From: Sarcocystis neurona
Lineage: Eukaryota; Apicomplexa; Conoidasida; Eucoccidiorida; Sarcocystidae
Direction of reading: 5' to 3'
DNA length: 64,000 nucleotides
Assembly (NCBI GenBank): GCA_000727475.1
Contig: KL647303.1
Span: 90,408 to 154,407 of the forward strand
Part shown: positions 11,701 through 24,488 of the stretch, piece after piece
Layout: each line of letters begins with the position of its first letter
Numbering within the stretch: position 1 is the stretch's first letter
Translations under genes and position numbers: made by a program
Notes under the pieces: generated by a model
Told to the model about the DNA's origin: nothing
Database searches by the model: none
Seen by the model: only the letters and a program-made list of their open reading frames with translations

Positions 11701-14700
11701 GCACCTCCAAGAGCAGCAGCAACGGCAGCAGCAAGCGCCAGGGAAGCAGCAGCACACCCCACAGCTGAAAGACGACCAGGGACGGCAGCAAGACAGACAG
11801 CAGCCGACAGGTGATGGACAGGAGCAGCAGGAGCAAGCGGAGGGACTTGAGCAGAGAGTCGACAGTGCAACGTGCGGTGGCGTCTGCGGCAGTCGAGGCG
11901 TGGCAGCAGTCAGCAGCGAAGGGAAGGGGTGCAATTTAGTCCGCTGCTTAGAGGAGCCTGAGTGCAGTAGATATCCTCGTGAGCAGTTCTGGAGAACGGC
12001 AGCGTTCAAGAAAAAGCTGCGGTGGGTGACGCTCGGCCAACACTATGACTGGTCCTCGCGGTCGTATCCGACACACCGGCAGCAGCAACTGCTGCACCCT
12101 GGCAATGCCAACGACAGCAGCAGCAGCACGTGCGCGGGTAGCAGAGGCAGCGACAGCGGCAGCAATGTGAACAGCGCCAGCATCCATGGCAGCGACAGCA
12201 GCAAGGGCAGCAAGGACAGCAGCAGCAACGCCTGCAACAGCCGCAGCAGTGCCAGCAGCAATTCGGCAAGCAACGACCGCAGCAGGAGGCGGAGCGAGAG
12301 CCGGAGGACCAGCTGCTGCAGCCGCAGCAATAACAGCAGCAGCGACAGAGACGGCACGGTCGAAGGCTGCATCCGCCCTTCGAGGCGCGGGGAGGGCAGC
12401 AGCCGCACCAACGATTTGAACAACGGCAACAGCAGCAGAAGCAGCACTTGGTGGCTGAGCAGCGTAAGAGAAGAGGTTACGCGCAGCAACTGCGGAGACA
12501 GCGACGGAGGCAACAACGACGAAACAAAGAAACGAGAAGCATCCCCCGCCTGGTCAAGTGTAGGACTGCCAACGCAGCAGCAGCAGCAGCAAAACGACAA
12601 GGCAGGAAGGGAAGAGGAGGAGGAGGAGGAAGAATTGCAGCGGCTGCAATACGTGCCGCAGCGCTCCCAGCAGGAGGTACCGCGTAGGGGACATCACGAC
12701 TTGCACAACCAGCGGGGAGTTCGGCGAGCATCTCCACAACAACGTCAAGAGGAGGAAGTTCTGCAACAGCAGCAGCAAGTAGTGAATCAGCAAGAAGAAC
12801 ACGTGCCACATAGCCAACAAATGCACCAGCATCCCGTCGAAAAAGAGCAGCAGCACGCTTGCGAGCGCGCTGAGCAGCAGCAGCAGAAGGAGGAAGGCGG
12901 CCATACTGCAGACGACGAGCGGGAAGAGGAGGGGCTCTTCCCGCCGAGCTTGCAGTTATTGTGTGAGGAAGTTCTCGCGTTCTGCAAAGAATTCCTCGTT
13001 GGAGCCGGTTGTGGCGAAAAAGTGAATGTGAGCGAAGGACACTGGCAACGAGACAAATTCAAACTTCTACGGCTCCGCGCCCCTCTAACCAGACACATAC
13101 ATACACGTGTACATCCACATATATATAGCGCACACATATATGTATATACATATTACATACATATTTACAGTTGTAGGCATATCCTTGGTGGGTGCGCGAC
13201 CGTAAAGGTCAGCAACTGTACAGGAGACGTGGCCGCATACGCGTACGTTCTTCCTTTACATATATATATCTTTATTTGTGTGTGTATGTGGAATGGTGTG
13301 AGATCTATGTGGCCAAATACGTGCATAGATATACGTATATATATATATATATATACATGTCTGTATCATACTTCTGAATGTACACGCATATATATGTTGA
13401 TGTGTGTGCGTATACTAGACGTCGAGAGACACCCGTAGCTCCGTACAAGTAAGTATCTTTGTATAAGGGGGAGTTTTATGTTCAACGAGATGGCGCCGCT
13501 TAATAAGAAGCGGCTTTCCTGCGGCCTGCCATCGCTGCTGCAGCTCCTCCACTCGTGCATGTGTTTTTTTGCTGCCCAGCTGCACCGCTCTTCTCACTGC
13601 TGGTGCGTCACCAACGGCAGTGCGTGCCCGGTGTTTTTGGCTTCAGACTGCTGTGAGTGATGCTGGTAGCACGTTTGCTGCCAGCGCCCTCCTGTTGGCT
13701 CTAGCGTCTTCTACTGCAGGTGTTGCTGCTCCTCCTATGTGCTCCCGGCTTTTTCTCATTTCTCTTTTGCTATTCCTCCTGCGACTGCCGTGCTGTCGTT
13801 GCTTTAGTCTTCTGTTGCGCATCTGCGCTGTGCCAGACGCGGTCTGCGGGTGTCGCAGGTGCGGCCCATACGCCGAGCAACTGCTACTGTCAGGCGTTCT
13901 ACTTGTGGCTTTAAGCGTCCGCCTCCTTCCTTCTCCATACTTCCGCTGCTGTCTCTTCTTGCAGCGTCCAGCAGGTGCTTCAGCTGCTGCGGCGCTTGGC
14001 GGCGGCGCTGCTGTCTGTTCTGCGTGGATTGGGCTACCGTACCGCGCCTATTTCTTTGCTGCTTCAGCAGAGCTTGTGGTGCTTTTCGGTTGGATGTGTG
14101 CTGCTGCTGGTGCTAGTTAGTGCAGTACTCTCGCACCCACCTGTGACGGACTCCTGCTGCTGCTTGCCGTTACCTGGCTGCGACTCGTGCTGCTGCCTCG
14201 TGTGGGCTGCGTCTGTCGTCGAGCAGGGTGCTTGTAGCGGCTGCCGCTCTCTTGTTGCTTGCGCGTTGCCCCCGGAAAAAGCCCTGTCTTCATCGGTCGT
14301 ACTGCTGCTACAGATTAGCTGCTGGTGTCGCTGCTGTCGACGACGTCGGGGGGAATGTGCTGCTGCTGCTGTTGCTGCAGGCGGCGATCCTCAATGTATA
14401 CCGAGGAGGAGATAGACTGAGAGGCCACAAAGACGACGTCGAGAGATCAAGCACGCCCCTCGTCTCTATCAGGCAAGTGACAGGACCAGACACGCAGCAG
14501 TGAAGCTACTAGCGGAGACCGGTCAGCGGATACAGCAGCACACATGGCTGCAGAGAGCAACTGCGCATAGCAGCAAGAAACGAAGCAGCAGACGCAGTTG
14601 ACGTGCAGACCAAAAGCAGCGGGAAAAGAGTTCACAACGAACTTGGAGGTAGAAATTCGCAGCTACAGCAGGGGAAGCTGCGTCAGAACTGGCAGCAGCA

Positions 14701-17700
14701 ACAGCAGCAACAGGAAGGCTGCACCCGTTGCAGTGCCACAAGATCAACGACTTCTCGTGAAGAGCAGCAGCAGAGGAAGTCGACGGATCCTTCTTTGGAA
14801 GTGTAGCGGCAGCGAAAGAAATAAAACAGATGTGTTGGTCACTCGTGTTGCTTAAGCGGGGATGCCGCTGCGCAGCAGCTCGTACCAGCAGCTTCTAACG
14901 GACATACCTCGAGAGAGTGAAGCTTCAGAGAAGAGCCAGAGAACCCGGTCGGATAACCGGAAATTGGCTGGCAAAAACAGAGAGGGGAACACAAGGAGAA
15001 CACTTACAAAAGAAGGAAGAGGACGAAAGGGAGAGAAAGAAAGGAATCGAGCAAACGCACGAGAGAAGCGAAAGGAGCAGCAAAAGTTGATGGTTGACAC
15101 GACAGGCCCGAAGAAAAGAGACGAAGTTGAAGAGCGACTGGTCCCGGGAAACAAAGGGCGAGGGGCGCAGAGATGAATTGATAGGCACAGGGATAGAACA
15201 GAATAAGAATACGCACGCGAGCGAAGCGAGAGACAGGAAAATGAAGAGCGTTTTGTACAGCCGTCTGGTTGCGTCTCTGTGTGTTTATCTGCCTTCTATT
15301 ATTTGTGAGAATTCGAACCACGAGCGAGTCTTACACCGATTCAGCCCTCTCCGCAAGCACGCGTCTGGTATACATGCGACTTTCCATCCGTGTATACTAC
15401 CTATACGTATAAGTATGTACGTATATATGTATGCATCTACATGTGTGTATGTATACGTATGTATATGTATGTATACGTGTGCACGTATACCTATGTACGT
15501 ATACGTATGTACGTAAACGTATGTACGTATGTTTGTATTTGTATGTATGTACATGTATGTATTTGTATGTATGTATATGCATGTGTATGTATGTATAGGT
15601 ATGTATGTATGTCTGTGTACACACATGAGCGCATGTATCTCCGACTTACTGGCTCGTCCGAAAGAGGCACACAGAGCGTCTTACGTATGTGGACTCATCC
15701 CGGCGTCGCTTCCATGCCAAATTTTACGTACGTGTGTCTCTGTGTGAAGGCCGGAAGGTGAACACGGTGTCGTGGTAGTCGCCCTGTGTGCAGCGTCGAC
15801 TGTCGCACACGCTGGAGGCAAATCATCGGCTATCTGTTGTATGTATATATTCTCGAAGCAGGTCCACCGCCACATATATATTTATATATATGTATGGGTG
15901 CACTGGTGTGGTGTTGTGCTCCAGCCTTGGACAACCGGCGCTCTTTCTTCTCGGCGGCAGTACGCGCAGGTACGCGTGCTCGATGGGTAGCTAGCCGTCT
16001 CTTTTCGCGCAGCTGGTTCCTGCTGGCACTCAGGGCCTCTGGACCTGCATATCTCTTCAGCGTTGTTGCGTATATTTCGCGCCAGGGGGCTACCGTACAC
16101 GCCTCCGTATACCTGTGTGTGTGTACGTGAGACTGTCTAGTCGTTGATACGTAGCTGCGGCGGGCGTGTCTCGCGACGTGTACGTATACACACAAATGAA
16201 CGAATATACATCAACAGACTCCGGGAGCTATATATACGTGAAGCTCTGCGTACGTGTCGGCATGTATGTACGTGCCTTCAATAATCCCTTTGTTCAGCCG
16301 TGTGCCCGTCCTGCTGCGGGTCGTGAAGTTTTGCTTCCCGGTGTAGGGAGGCGCACGCGCAGGGACAGCGGCGTGCACAAACGAACTCTGCCGTCACAGC
16401 ACCAGGAGGGTAGGGGTGTAGATCGAAAAACGAAGAGGAAAGAGACGTAGATATACTGCTTGGGATGAATACGTGACAACGCATATGGAGATGGGGCAGC
16501 AAGTGCGCAGCGTCAGTTTCTGAGGAGAAAGGGACCACACACACTCTCGCCGCTCAACCAGGGAAAGCAAGGCCCGCGGAGTACTTGTGCGCGGACGTAA
16601 AGGACGCCGTGTCTGCGGATAGAAGCTGGTGCGAGTGTTCCACAGAACGCGTGCGCCGGCACACAGACACTCGTCTACGTAGCGACGCTGGTGGGGTGGC
16701 CTCTTCGTTGGGGTGACCTCTTTGCTGTTGCTGCTCATTTGCCTGGTTCTGCTTTGCTGACGGTCGCCTATGCCCGAGTAGAGGGGCCCACACGCTTTTC
16801 CCGTCAATGCCCTGTGAAGTCCAGAGCTGCTGCACGAGCCGCGCACGTAATGAAATCGACTGCACGACCATCTCCTCGTCGCCGGCAAAGGCGCTTGCAG
16901 AGAAGATATGCAAGCACACAGAGCCTTGTTCGCTTCGATTTGATTTGTGTGTGCATGTGTCTGTATACAAGTATGCGTATAAAGAGAGCAACCTCGACAT
17001 ATATGCTTATTTTTTTATGTACTTATCATGTATGTACGCACACGTCGATCTGTATACGAGTATACGTATAGGCATATATATATGTCTGTATATATATATG
17101 TACATACATGCGTGTATATGTGTAAATATGGATACGCACACATAGAGAGAACATTTCACACCTACATGTACATATATAGGTGTACCCAGATCTATACGAC
17201 CACATATATATATATATATGAGTATAGTTGACGTATGAAGAATTTGCTGTGTTTTTTTGTTTGTATGTATTACCGGATTAGACGTGTGTGTGTACAGGTA
17301 AGAAATTCTGCCTTGAGAGAACAGGTGCACAGCCTTACTCAGCCCTGCCTGCCACTCGAAGCAGCAGCCCGGAGTGCCTCTGTTTTGTCGTCTTCTACGA
17401 CTTTGCCGCTCCCCTGCATGGGGCGGCGCGTCGTCTTTCGAGCAGAGACGCCTTTCTGTTTGACAAAGAAACGTGTCTCGTAACGTATATGTGGAGGCGG
17501 TCACGCGTTAAACTCCGTCCTTGCCTGTGTGTATCCATAAATACGTGTAGGCGTAGATGAAGGACCTGGGGGAAGTTTATGTACATGTACGTCAGCGTTG
17601 GTGTGTGTGACATACGTTTGCTGTTGCGCGAATGTAGAGGACTGTATTATGTGTGTTTTGTACGAGGAGACGTGCAGCAGCTACGCAGGAGCAGCGCCCA

Positions 17701-20441
17701 ACGCATCATCTGCGAAGGGGGTTGGGACATTGTCTGCAGCTGTGTTTTCTCTAGGACAGCCCGCTTTACTCTGCGCCCTTCGCATCTCACTCTCGGCTGA
17801 AGTTCTCTAGTCGCAGGCGCCGCGTCAAGGCGCGTGCGGGTGCTACAACGTGAAAATTTTATCTGCAGTGAAGTTTGTGCTGCATTGAAGTGACATGTGC
17901 CCGCGCTGTCGCTGTTGCTGCCTGCAGCGTGGCGCCCAAGGCGGTCGTGCTGCGCTCCGGCGACGTGCTGGTCCTTAGCGGGCCCGCGCGTCTAGCTATT
18001 CATGGTGGGCAGTACCACTTTGTAGACAGACAACGTCTGTATACGCTTGTACCGGCTACGTATTAGAAGACACTCCGGGTTTTCTTTCTACTCGTTTTGC
18101 ACGGGGGTGGCTTTGTCGCCACAGTAGGGACAGCAGTGCGCAGCAGCAGGACGCGACGGAGCGGCAAGGGCAGCAAAAACGAACGCGGTAACGTGAGTCA
18201 CACAGGCAGCACCTAATCAAGAAGCAACATGTGAAGTAATGACCGACAGTTCGTCAATATATATTTTTGAGGAGATAGCCGTGAAACATCTTGAAGCGTA
18301 CGAGTGGAGAAGGAGATGGAGGTGCTACTGGATCAGAAACGTGTTCTGGAATAGCGTAAAGCAACAGAAATTTGCGTGCTCCATAAAATCTCTTCCTGGG
18401 GGATCTGTCGTATCCAGAGGTTGCGTGGCTTTACAAGTTCAAGACTAAAAGCATACGCTTGTGGGAATTGTTGGAGAGTACTGGGCGAAGGCAATCAGCA
18501 GCAGAAGATTTTGGCGTTTTACAACAGTGTCACGTGTGACGGGAAATGTCTTACAGCAGCGGACGTAGATCGCGTTCTGTGGGACATACGTTGAGCTGGT
18601 AGCTTGTGTTGAAGAGTCGGAGAAGATTACTGAGGGAAGCGCTTTAGGAGCTTATAACGCGGATTAGTCTACCGGTTCTTCTTTGCGTCGGTTCTCTGCC
18701 CTCTTCTCTCAGGCTTTTTTCGCTTACTCTCTCCACATATACGTGTACATCTGTATATGTGTGCGGCAGATGCACCACCGTCGCGAACGTCAGTTCCTAC
18801 GCTTGCAGGACCGCTCAGGTTTTGCTTCTTCCTCTAGTGGTCCTTTGAGACACACCTGTCCATTCACTTTTTCTTCAAATAGCACTTCCGCACAGGCGGG
18901 AGGCGAGACACTTGTTGCTTCAGGTTTGTAGACGGACGGTGTTTGAGCCTGCGTGCGCGTCTTTCGTCCTTCTGCCGCTTTTGCGTGTCCGTGCGTGCTC
19001 GGGGGGCAGGGCATTCTTACACACGTGTAGACAGACACGCGTGCGTGTAAATATGTAGGATGCTGTGAACAGTGCGTATCCGCCCTCTTGCTCTGTCTCT
19101 TGTTATGTCCTTGTCGTATAAATTCAAGTGCATTCGTTGGACCCTGGGCTTTTGACCCACGCCAGCCTGCCACTCCAGTTAGCGAGGAGAACGGCGGGGC
19201 ACGTCATTTCGATGAGGGACTTTAATTCGTAGGTAGCATATCAAAATTGTTTTCCGGAACAGAGCTGTAGAGAAGCCACGAGGAGAGAGTATACAGGCGC
19301 GTTTCTGTTTCACGGTGAAAAATGCGGAGCCGCTCGCCCGCCGCATGTGTGTGCCTGCTTCTCAGGGGTGCCGAAGCTGCTGTACTACACGCCCTGCGCT
19401 GCGCAGCCATATCAACGTGCTTCCAACAAAAGCCGCAGCAGCAGGAAAGCAGCCACCGGCAGCGCACAAGAAGTCGAGAGCCACAGGGTAACTGTCAACG
19501 AAGAGCCCAGCAACTCAAGCAGCAGCACAAGCAGTGTCACCACCAGCAAGACGTGCAAAAAAGTCAGCAGTCCGCTGCAGACGAGCACGAGCAGGGACAC
19601 CCAAAACAACAACGCGCAGAACGCGAACATAAAGAACAGCAGCAACGTGTTGAGTTTTTGTAGCGCTGAGCGGAGCAGGGCCAAAAGAAGCGGCGGCAGT
19701 AAACGGACTGTGGAAGTCACGACATCGGGAGAACTTGTCTGTGAACTGGTTCGGTTTCTTAGCCGTGTGCACCTCCTTCGTAGAGAGAATTCGCGCGGCG
19801 ACAGAGAGCGTTTGCAGAATGCGATGAAGTACGAGATGCCGCATGTTCGTCTGCTGTCGCAAAAACATCGACAGGATAGGCTTACGTTTTGCTCCTTTTT
19901 GTCTCGGAAGAACGGACGAGTTCCCCCTTTCGCAGGTGATACATTGTTCGAACAGGAAGTGGACGTTTGTCCACTTGAGAGGAGCCTACACGTGAGGGGT
20001 ACACCACCTTCTAAGCAGATGCAGTCGTCTGCGTCCTCGCCTCACTATGAGCCTGCTCCGTTTAGCGTGTTACCGCCAATTTGTACTGATCCAGCGATGG
20101 ACAACGCCGCACTTTGGAAGCTGCTTAAGCACTCTGATGTCGCAGGGTGCCGGCGCAGGTGGACAGAATTAGTAGCGCGTGGAACTTGCGAGACAGAAGC
20201 TTTGTCATGGAGTGCCAATGGTATACGTAGACAGATACCGCTTAGCGGGCATAACGAGTCAAGGCGAGCCGAATCTGAAGTAGAAAATGTCGCTACGGCA
20301 GCACCGGCTCCCACGTCGAGAGGAACGGAACACTGGTTTAAGGAAACCTCTTCTGGTGGTGATTACTTCTTACAAGATTTAGAACAAGTGCATGAGCTAT
20401 TAAAGAGTCTGCGGCTGAATATCAGTTGTCGCCGCACGTAG
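8732..20441 (+). CDS. ALKBH1: ALKBH1-type 2-oxoglutarate/Fe(II) dioxygenase, intron-split and hugely expanded
   Basis: AlkB-family enzymes oxidatively demethylate nucleic acids with 2-oxoglutarate and Fe(II); ALKBH1 members act on tRNA and DNA. The large exon (8732 to about 13027) holds three family blocks: ELDRGAVWIPGFLSHAEQLL with a following PPHVCNF (near codons 610-650), LRWVTLGQHYDWSSRSYP (near 1097-1114) and FPPSLQLLCEEVLAFCKEF (near 1403). Hundreds of Ala, Ser and Gln residues separate them. Downstream exons at 17740-17809, 17928-18004 and 19366-20441 join in phase and supply FSLGQPALL, LRSGDVLVLSGPARLAIHG, VPKLLYY and the final RLNISCR. The histidine of AIHG and both arginines of RLNISCR match the distal iron ligand and the 2-oxoglutarate-binding RxNxxxR motif. 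The exon carrying the HxD ligands (expected after about 13027) was not found. The start is uncertain: the frame is open upstream to a stop near 8638. Confidence 0.75.
13028..17739 (+). other. Long intron of the ALKBH1-like gene, with CAG-rich and CATA-rich parts
   Basis: This 4.7-kb interval separates two clear parts of the ALKBH1-like gene. One small exon with the HxD iron ligands should lie in it but was not located. The first and last kilobases are TA/CATA microsatellite. The middle (13450-15180) is different: GC-rich, full of CTG/CAG, and open in several frames on both strands. Examples are a Lys/Glu/Arg-rich plus-strand frame at 14862-15176 and a Gln/Ser/Thr-rich minus-strand frame around 14400-14055. 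It may be spent coding sequence, a nested gene, or repeat expansion inside an intron. Confidence 0.5.
15401..15620. repeat. GTAT/GTAC tetranucleotide microsatellite
   Basis: Imperfect (gtat)n and gtacgta units fill the interval, inside the ALKBH1-like intron. Translated frames give only Tyr/Val/Cys/Met repeats. Confidence 0.85.
17740..18004 (+). CDS. ALKBH1: Two small internal exons of the ALKBH1-like gene
   Basis: Exon 17740-17809 follows a tgtctgcag acceptor and encodes VFSLGQPALLCALRISLSAE; human ALKBH1 has a matching SFSFGQSAIF segment in the same order. It ends with two bases of a codon at a weak TA|GTCGCA donor. Exon 17928-18004 follows cctgcag, supplies the missing third base, and encodes APKAVVLRSGDVLVLSGPAR followed by LAIHG, ending CATG|GTGGGC with one base of a codon. 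The phases (2, then 1) fit the flanking exons exactly. The second exon is the surer: its SGD core and trailing histidine belong to the AlkB jelly-roll fold. The boundary at 17809 is the weakest part of the model. Confidence 0.62.
19366..20441 (+). CDS. ALKBH1: Terminal exon of the ALKBH1-like gene
   Basis: The exon starts after cttctcag at 19365 with GG, completing the glycine codon opened at 18004 and reading on as VPKLLYYTPCA. This is the family's HGVPRIL segment directly after the iron-binding histidine. It then runs through about 300 residues of Ser/Asn/Thr/Gln-rich and unremarkable sequence not expected in the family, and ends with FLQDLEQVHELLKSLRLNIS followed by CRRT and a stop. That end corresponds to the last core helix and the RxNxxxR strand. 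The insertion lies between the two 2-oxoglutarate-site elements. Its length and the clean stop make this the true 3' end. The region up to about 20880 shows no further gene on this strand. Confidence 0.72.
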
Positions 20442-23400
20442 GATCTGCACGTTTGAGCCACGTGCAGGAAGGACGCGAACGCTTGTTTGGAAAAGCACAC
20501 AGGAAAAAGACAAAGAGGAACAGTCACCGAAGCTGTAGGAAACTTCTGTGTGAGACGGCGTGACTTTCGACGCGGAAGAAGAGTGGGCGGTGTCGAAACA
20601 CGCAACAATCACAGATGTATATGTACACGCGTATGTCTCCGTAGATATACTTATCTGTGCACTTAAGTAAATATATTTGTATGCTCGAGTGCGTGGGCGT
20701 GTTCACACCTTGTACGTCAATTTGCGTAGGTCCTGGTGCAAACAGCACACTGTTTGCTTTCGTCTGTTCGGTGAAGGGAGGAACGGAAGCTGCGGTCGTC
20801 GAGCCGCCAAACAGGGTCTGCATTGATCCGGAGCACCTTATGCCGGATGTGCGTCCTTGCTGCATATTTTTAAAATGAGGATATGCGTGTCAGTTTGAGC
20901 GAACAGACTGCAGTGGCTCATGAATGCGGAGGGAGGTGGACATCTACATCAACGCGAGAATCCCTCGTTACTTTTGTCCTAGACGTGGAGGTAGGCATAC
21001 GTCTGCGTAGATCCATGAACCACTGTCATTGAGCCGGCAGCAGTCAGCGCGTACGCAGGATGATGAGTGGGGAGCGATAGACGGACGCGAAGCCGACTTT
21101 CCGACGGTGACTCCGTAGGTGAACATTGGTCGTCCTGCAGGCGTATATTATGCAGACGTCCTCCGAGCCCGTTCCGCTGGAGGCGAAGCAGGTGTATTTT
21201 AACGATGTGCTTCTTTGTGAGATATATGGCTCCCCACTGTGTTACTTTCAAAGTAGCACGGCGCTCTACTCAAGAGATGGAGACCCCACCGACGTAGGCT
21301 GTAAGAAGCCAACCGTGCACTTAGTCCGGTCGAGAGCGTCACTTTCCGGAGATATTCGCTGACAGGTGGTCCTGCACACGTTGCCGAGATATGGTGAGGT
21401 TTCTGAAACTTAGTGACTTCCTCAGACGACTACGTAGGAACCTCGCGGGCGTCTTTATATATATTTATATATATATATATACCTATATGTCTATGTGTAT
21501 ATATATGGACGGATGCGCATATATAATATGAACACGCGTGCTACAGAGGTAAGTAAATGCAGGGCTATTCGGACTTACAGAGAAACGCTTGCACACGTTA
21601 TTTTCTCAGAACCAACAATTTGCTGCCCATTATTGTAAAAAGATACGAGGGGCGCTGTCGTCGCTTTGGCGGGTACGGGGACACGTTGCACACTCCCTGT
21701 GCATCAACGAAGATTCGACGTGAATGCTGTATTTTGGGAGAGACGATTCGGTGTCACATACCTGTTACCTCGACGCGTCGAAACATTGACATGCAGCGCG
21801 CAGATAAAGGCTCATAGTGAAACGCATATGTCTGTCTGGCAACGCGTCCTCGGTTTATTAATCCACACATACTTTGTACGCAGATATCTATCTTTATACG
21901 TACCCTCACCCACACACGTGTACGTACAGATTTCTGCGGACACATTGTTTTGCAAATAAAAGCGGAATGCACGTGTGACACTGAGACTCCAAGGTTACAC
22001 TGATAAGAAGTGTGACACTACAACACTGTAAAATTGGCGTAGCTACTTCGTGATATGTCCTCTTCAATCCGGATGCTAAGACGTAGTCAGTCGACTCCAC
22101 ACTGCAGCGTAGTGTGTATCCTAGCTTTATATGAATGAATCTCGTCTCGCTTCCGCGGATGACCAGTGCGTTCCACGTACCTGCCTCTGTTGTAGTTGCT
22201 CATCGTCATATTTATGGATTCAGTTTTGGGGAGACGCACAAGTGGACTACGCAGAATGCCGACACAGAAAATTTGGGATAACGTTACCGTCGGCGGAGTG
22301 GTAGTGTAATGAGCTTAACGCAAAGAGCTCGTTATCTGACAAAAGCAAGGAACCACTGGTTTGCGAGGTGGGCAGCCATTCATGAGCATCTCAGCCGTGC
22401 AGATCCTACAGATCACGATATGCACGTAGTTTTGGTTCAACGTGGAAAGAAGGACAGTTTGCCAGGTTACAAATTTCTCGACAAAGTGTGATACACAGCA
22501 GCCGATTCTTTGTCTGTGACGTGTGTGCCTGCTTTGTAAATTCCAAAGGTACTGCAAACATAGTATGCAGGATAGTGTATACGACCGTACGGTGCATCCC
22601 AGCGACTCGTAATAACTATGCACAGATTTATGTCAGAGCCTTTAGAGTGCCCATATGGGTATAACCTCGCGCACGATCAGAAACACAATACTGCATACAA
22701 GGGGAGTTTTTCTTCTATAATTCTTCATTCAGTGAATTGAAGGACGCTGAAACTAGAAGAAATACACCCTCTTTCGCACATGGACAAGTACAGTGTGCCC
22801 TTGAGGGCTAGCAGGCAGCTGCGCAGATTTCACCTTCACAGCCTCAGTAACTGCAGCCCTGAGGGGTATCGCTGCGACTACGTTTTAATTGTGTTCTGGC
22901 AAACCGGCAAGCCCTAGGCACCTCGTTTAAGTTCGTTCCCAACATTTTTAACTTGCTGGTGTGTCCAGGTTGCCTTGCGCCTTGCACACGCTCTCTCCTG
23001 CTGAACTGTCTCTGTGGGGCGAATAGCGCTTGAAGATTACTTTTGCCCATCACGTAATATCTCGGCGAGAATAACAAATTCAGCCATATACTTCACATTG
23101 CAACTCAGATATTAGTGTTTTGGGAAGTGGTAGTCAGGAGATGCTAGCACAGTAAATAGATTTAGTACGGTAACAACCGGTCATGCTTGAGATTGCGGTT
23201 CAGATGTTGATTCATGTGTAGCCGGCCCGCCGCTGCACCCCTGTGAGCTTCCAGAGTACGGCGGTGGCAACGGTACTGAACTGACGCTGTTGCATTTTTG
23301 TGCTGAATACCAAGTCGGAACCAGTGAGAAGAAATCTTCCTTGTTGTGCACTATTTATTGTTTGTGCATACGGAAACGTCCTGCTTCACTGTTTGTGGAT

Positions 23401-24488
23401 TTATATATCTCTCGCCACCGGCAAACTGCATTCGACTTCCCATGGCGTGCAAAACTACTTCCACTCTACGCAGTAAAGTAATACAAGCTTACTGGCGTAG
23501 CGTGTGTGCTACCACTCACCACCGTGCCTACATCCCGTAACATCGGTGAACGCACCAGAATCCAGTTTCACAGTCTTGCTTGTCCCAGTGCGATTTCTCT
23601 ATTACGCGGGATAAGCTCCCGTGTATAAAAGCTTGTACACTAGTACAAATTCGCGTGTGTCTGCAAATATATACGTCAACAGCTATATGGAATTGAAAAA
23701 GCCTAAGGTGTCCCCAGCCATTCAGTATGGTAGAGTCTTCCCCACTTTGTCCCCCCCGCAGTCGGTTTAACCCATTGCTGGTGCTTAAGTTGCTTTACAG
23801 TTCTCTGCAACAGTAAGGTATTGTGTATGCACCGCTACAAGATGTCGTATGGCTCAAAACCCTCCATCAACACGAAAAGATCTAACGGGTGTGTCGTACG
23901 CTTTCGTTCGGCACGTCGCTGCTCAGCAACGTCGTGTGTAACGCGCCAAATAGGCGTACCATCTATAAACACTCACAAAGGGGTGATATCTTTTCTTGGG
24001 TGCTTGCCAGCATCCGTTTCCTTGCTCCCGACTGAAGCGGAGATACAACAGCCTAATACCTGGCAGCAATTTTCTGACCGAAGGGAATAATTCTACACTG
24101 TGAACATATTTCGTCTTCTTCATTTAATGATCGAACTGGGGCCAAAAGAAAGAGGGCATTTCAGTATTCAGCTAAATGGTAAGAGCATGATTCATACACC
24201 GACACGTGATTGTCCGCCAGCACAGATGCTCTGATGGATTCATGTTGAATAATGTACTCGTTTCTAACCACTTCCGTCTGGCGAAGGTTCTAGTTGACCG
24301 CCTCCTTTGATCGGAGCAGGGGTGGACCACGTTGGTCGACCCTGTCTCTAAATATTTGGACGCCGTTTTAACCTGACATCTCGTGCCCTCAGGTGCGCCC
24401 TGCGTGCGTTACTCATATATTTTCTTCTCTACCGTGTAAGTCGTCGTCTGCTGTTGTGCTTAACTCTGTGGCGAGCTCCCCGCATACA

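Noticed and set aside
13569..14120. 183-codon plus-strand Leu/Cys/Ala-rich frame inside the ALKBH1 intron
   Set aside because: It reads CTG-type repeats in a hydrophobic phase and matches no ALKBH1 segment; treated as intron content.
16807..17145. AHVD in a plus-strand frame, considered as the missing HxD iron-ligand exon of the ALKBH1-like gene
   Set aside because: The surrounding residues (MYAHVDLYTSIRI) lie in CATA-type microsatellite and lack the NYY and GxHxD context of the family.
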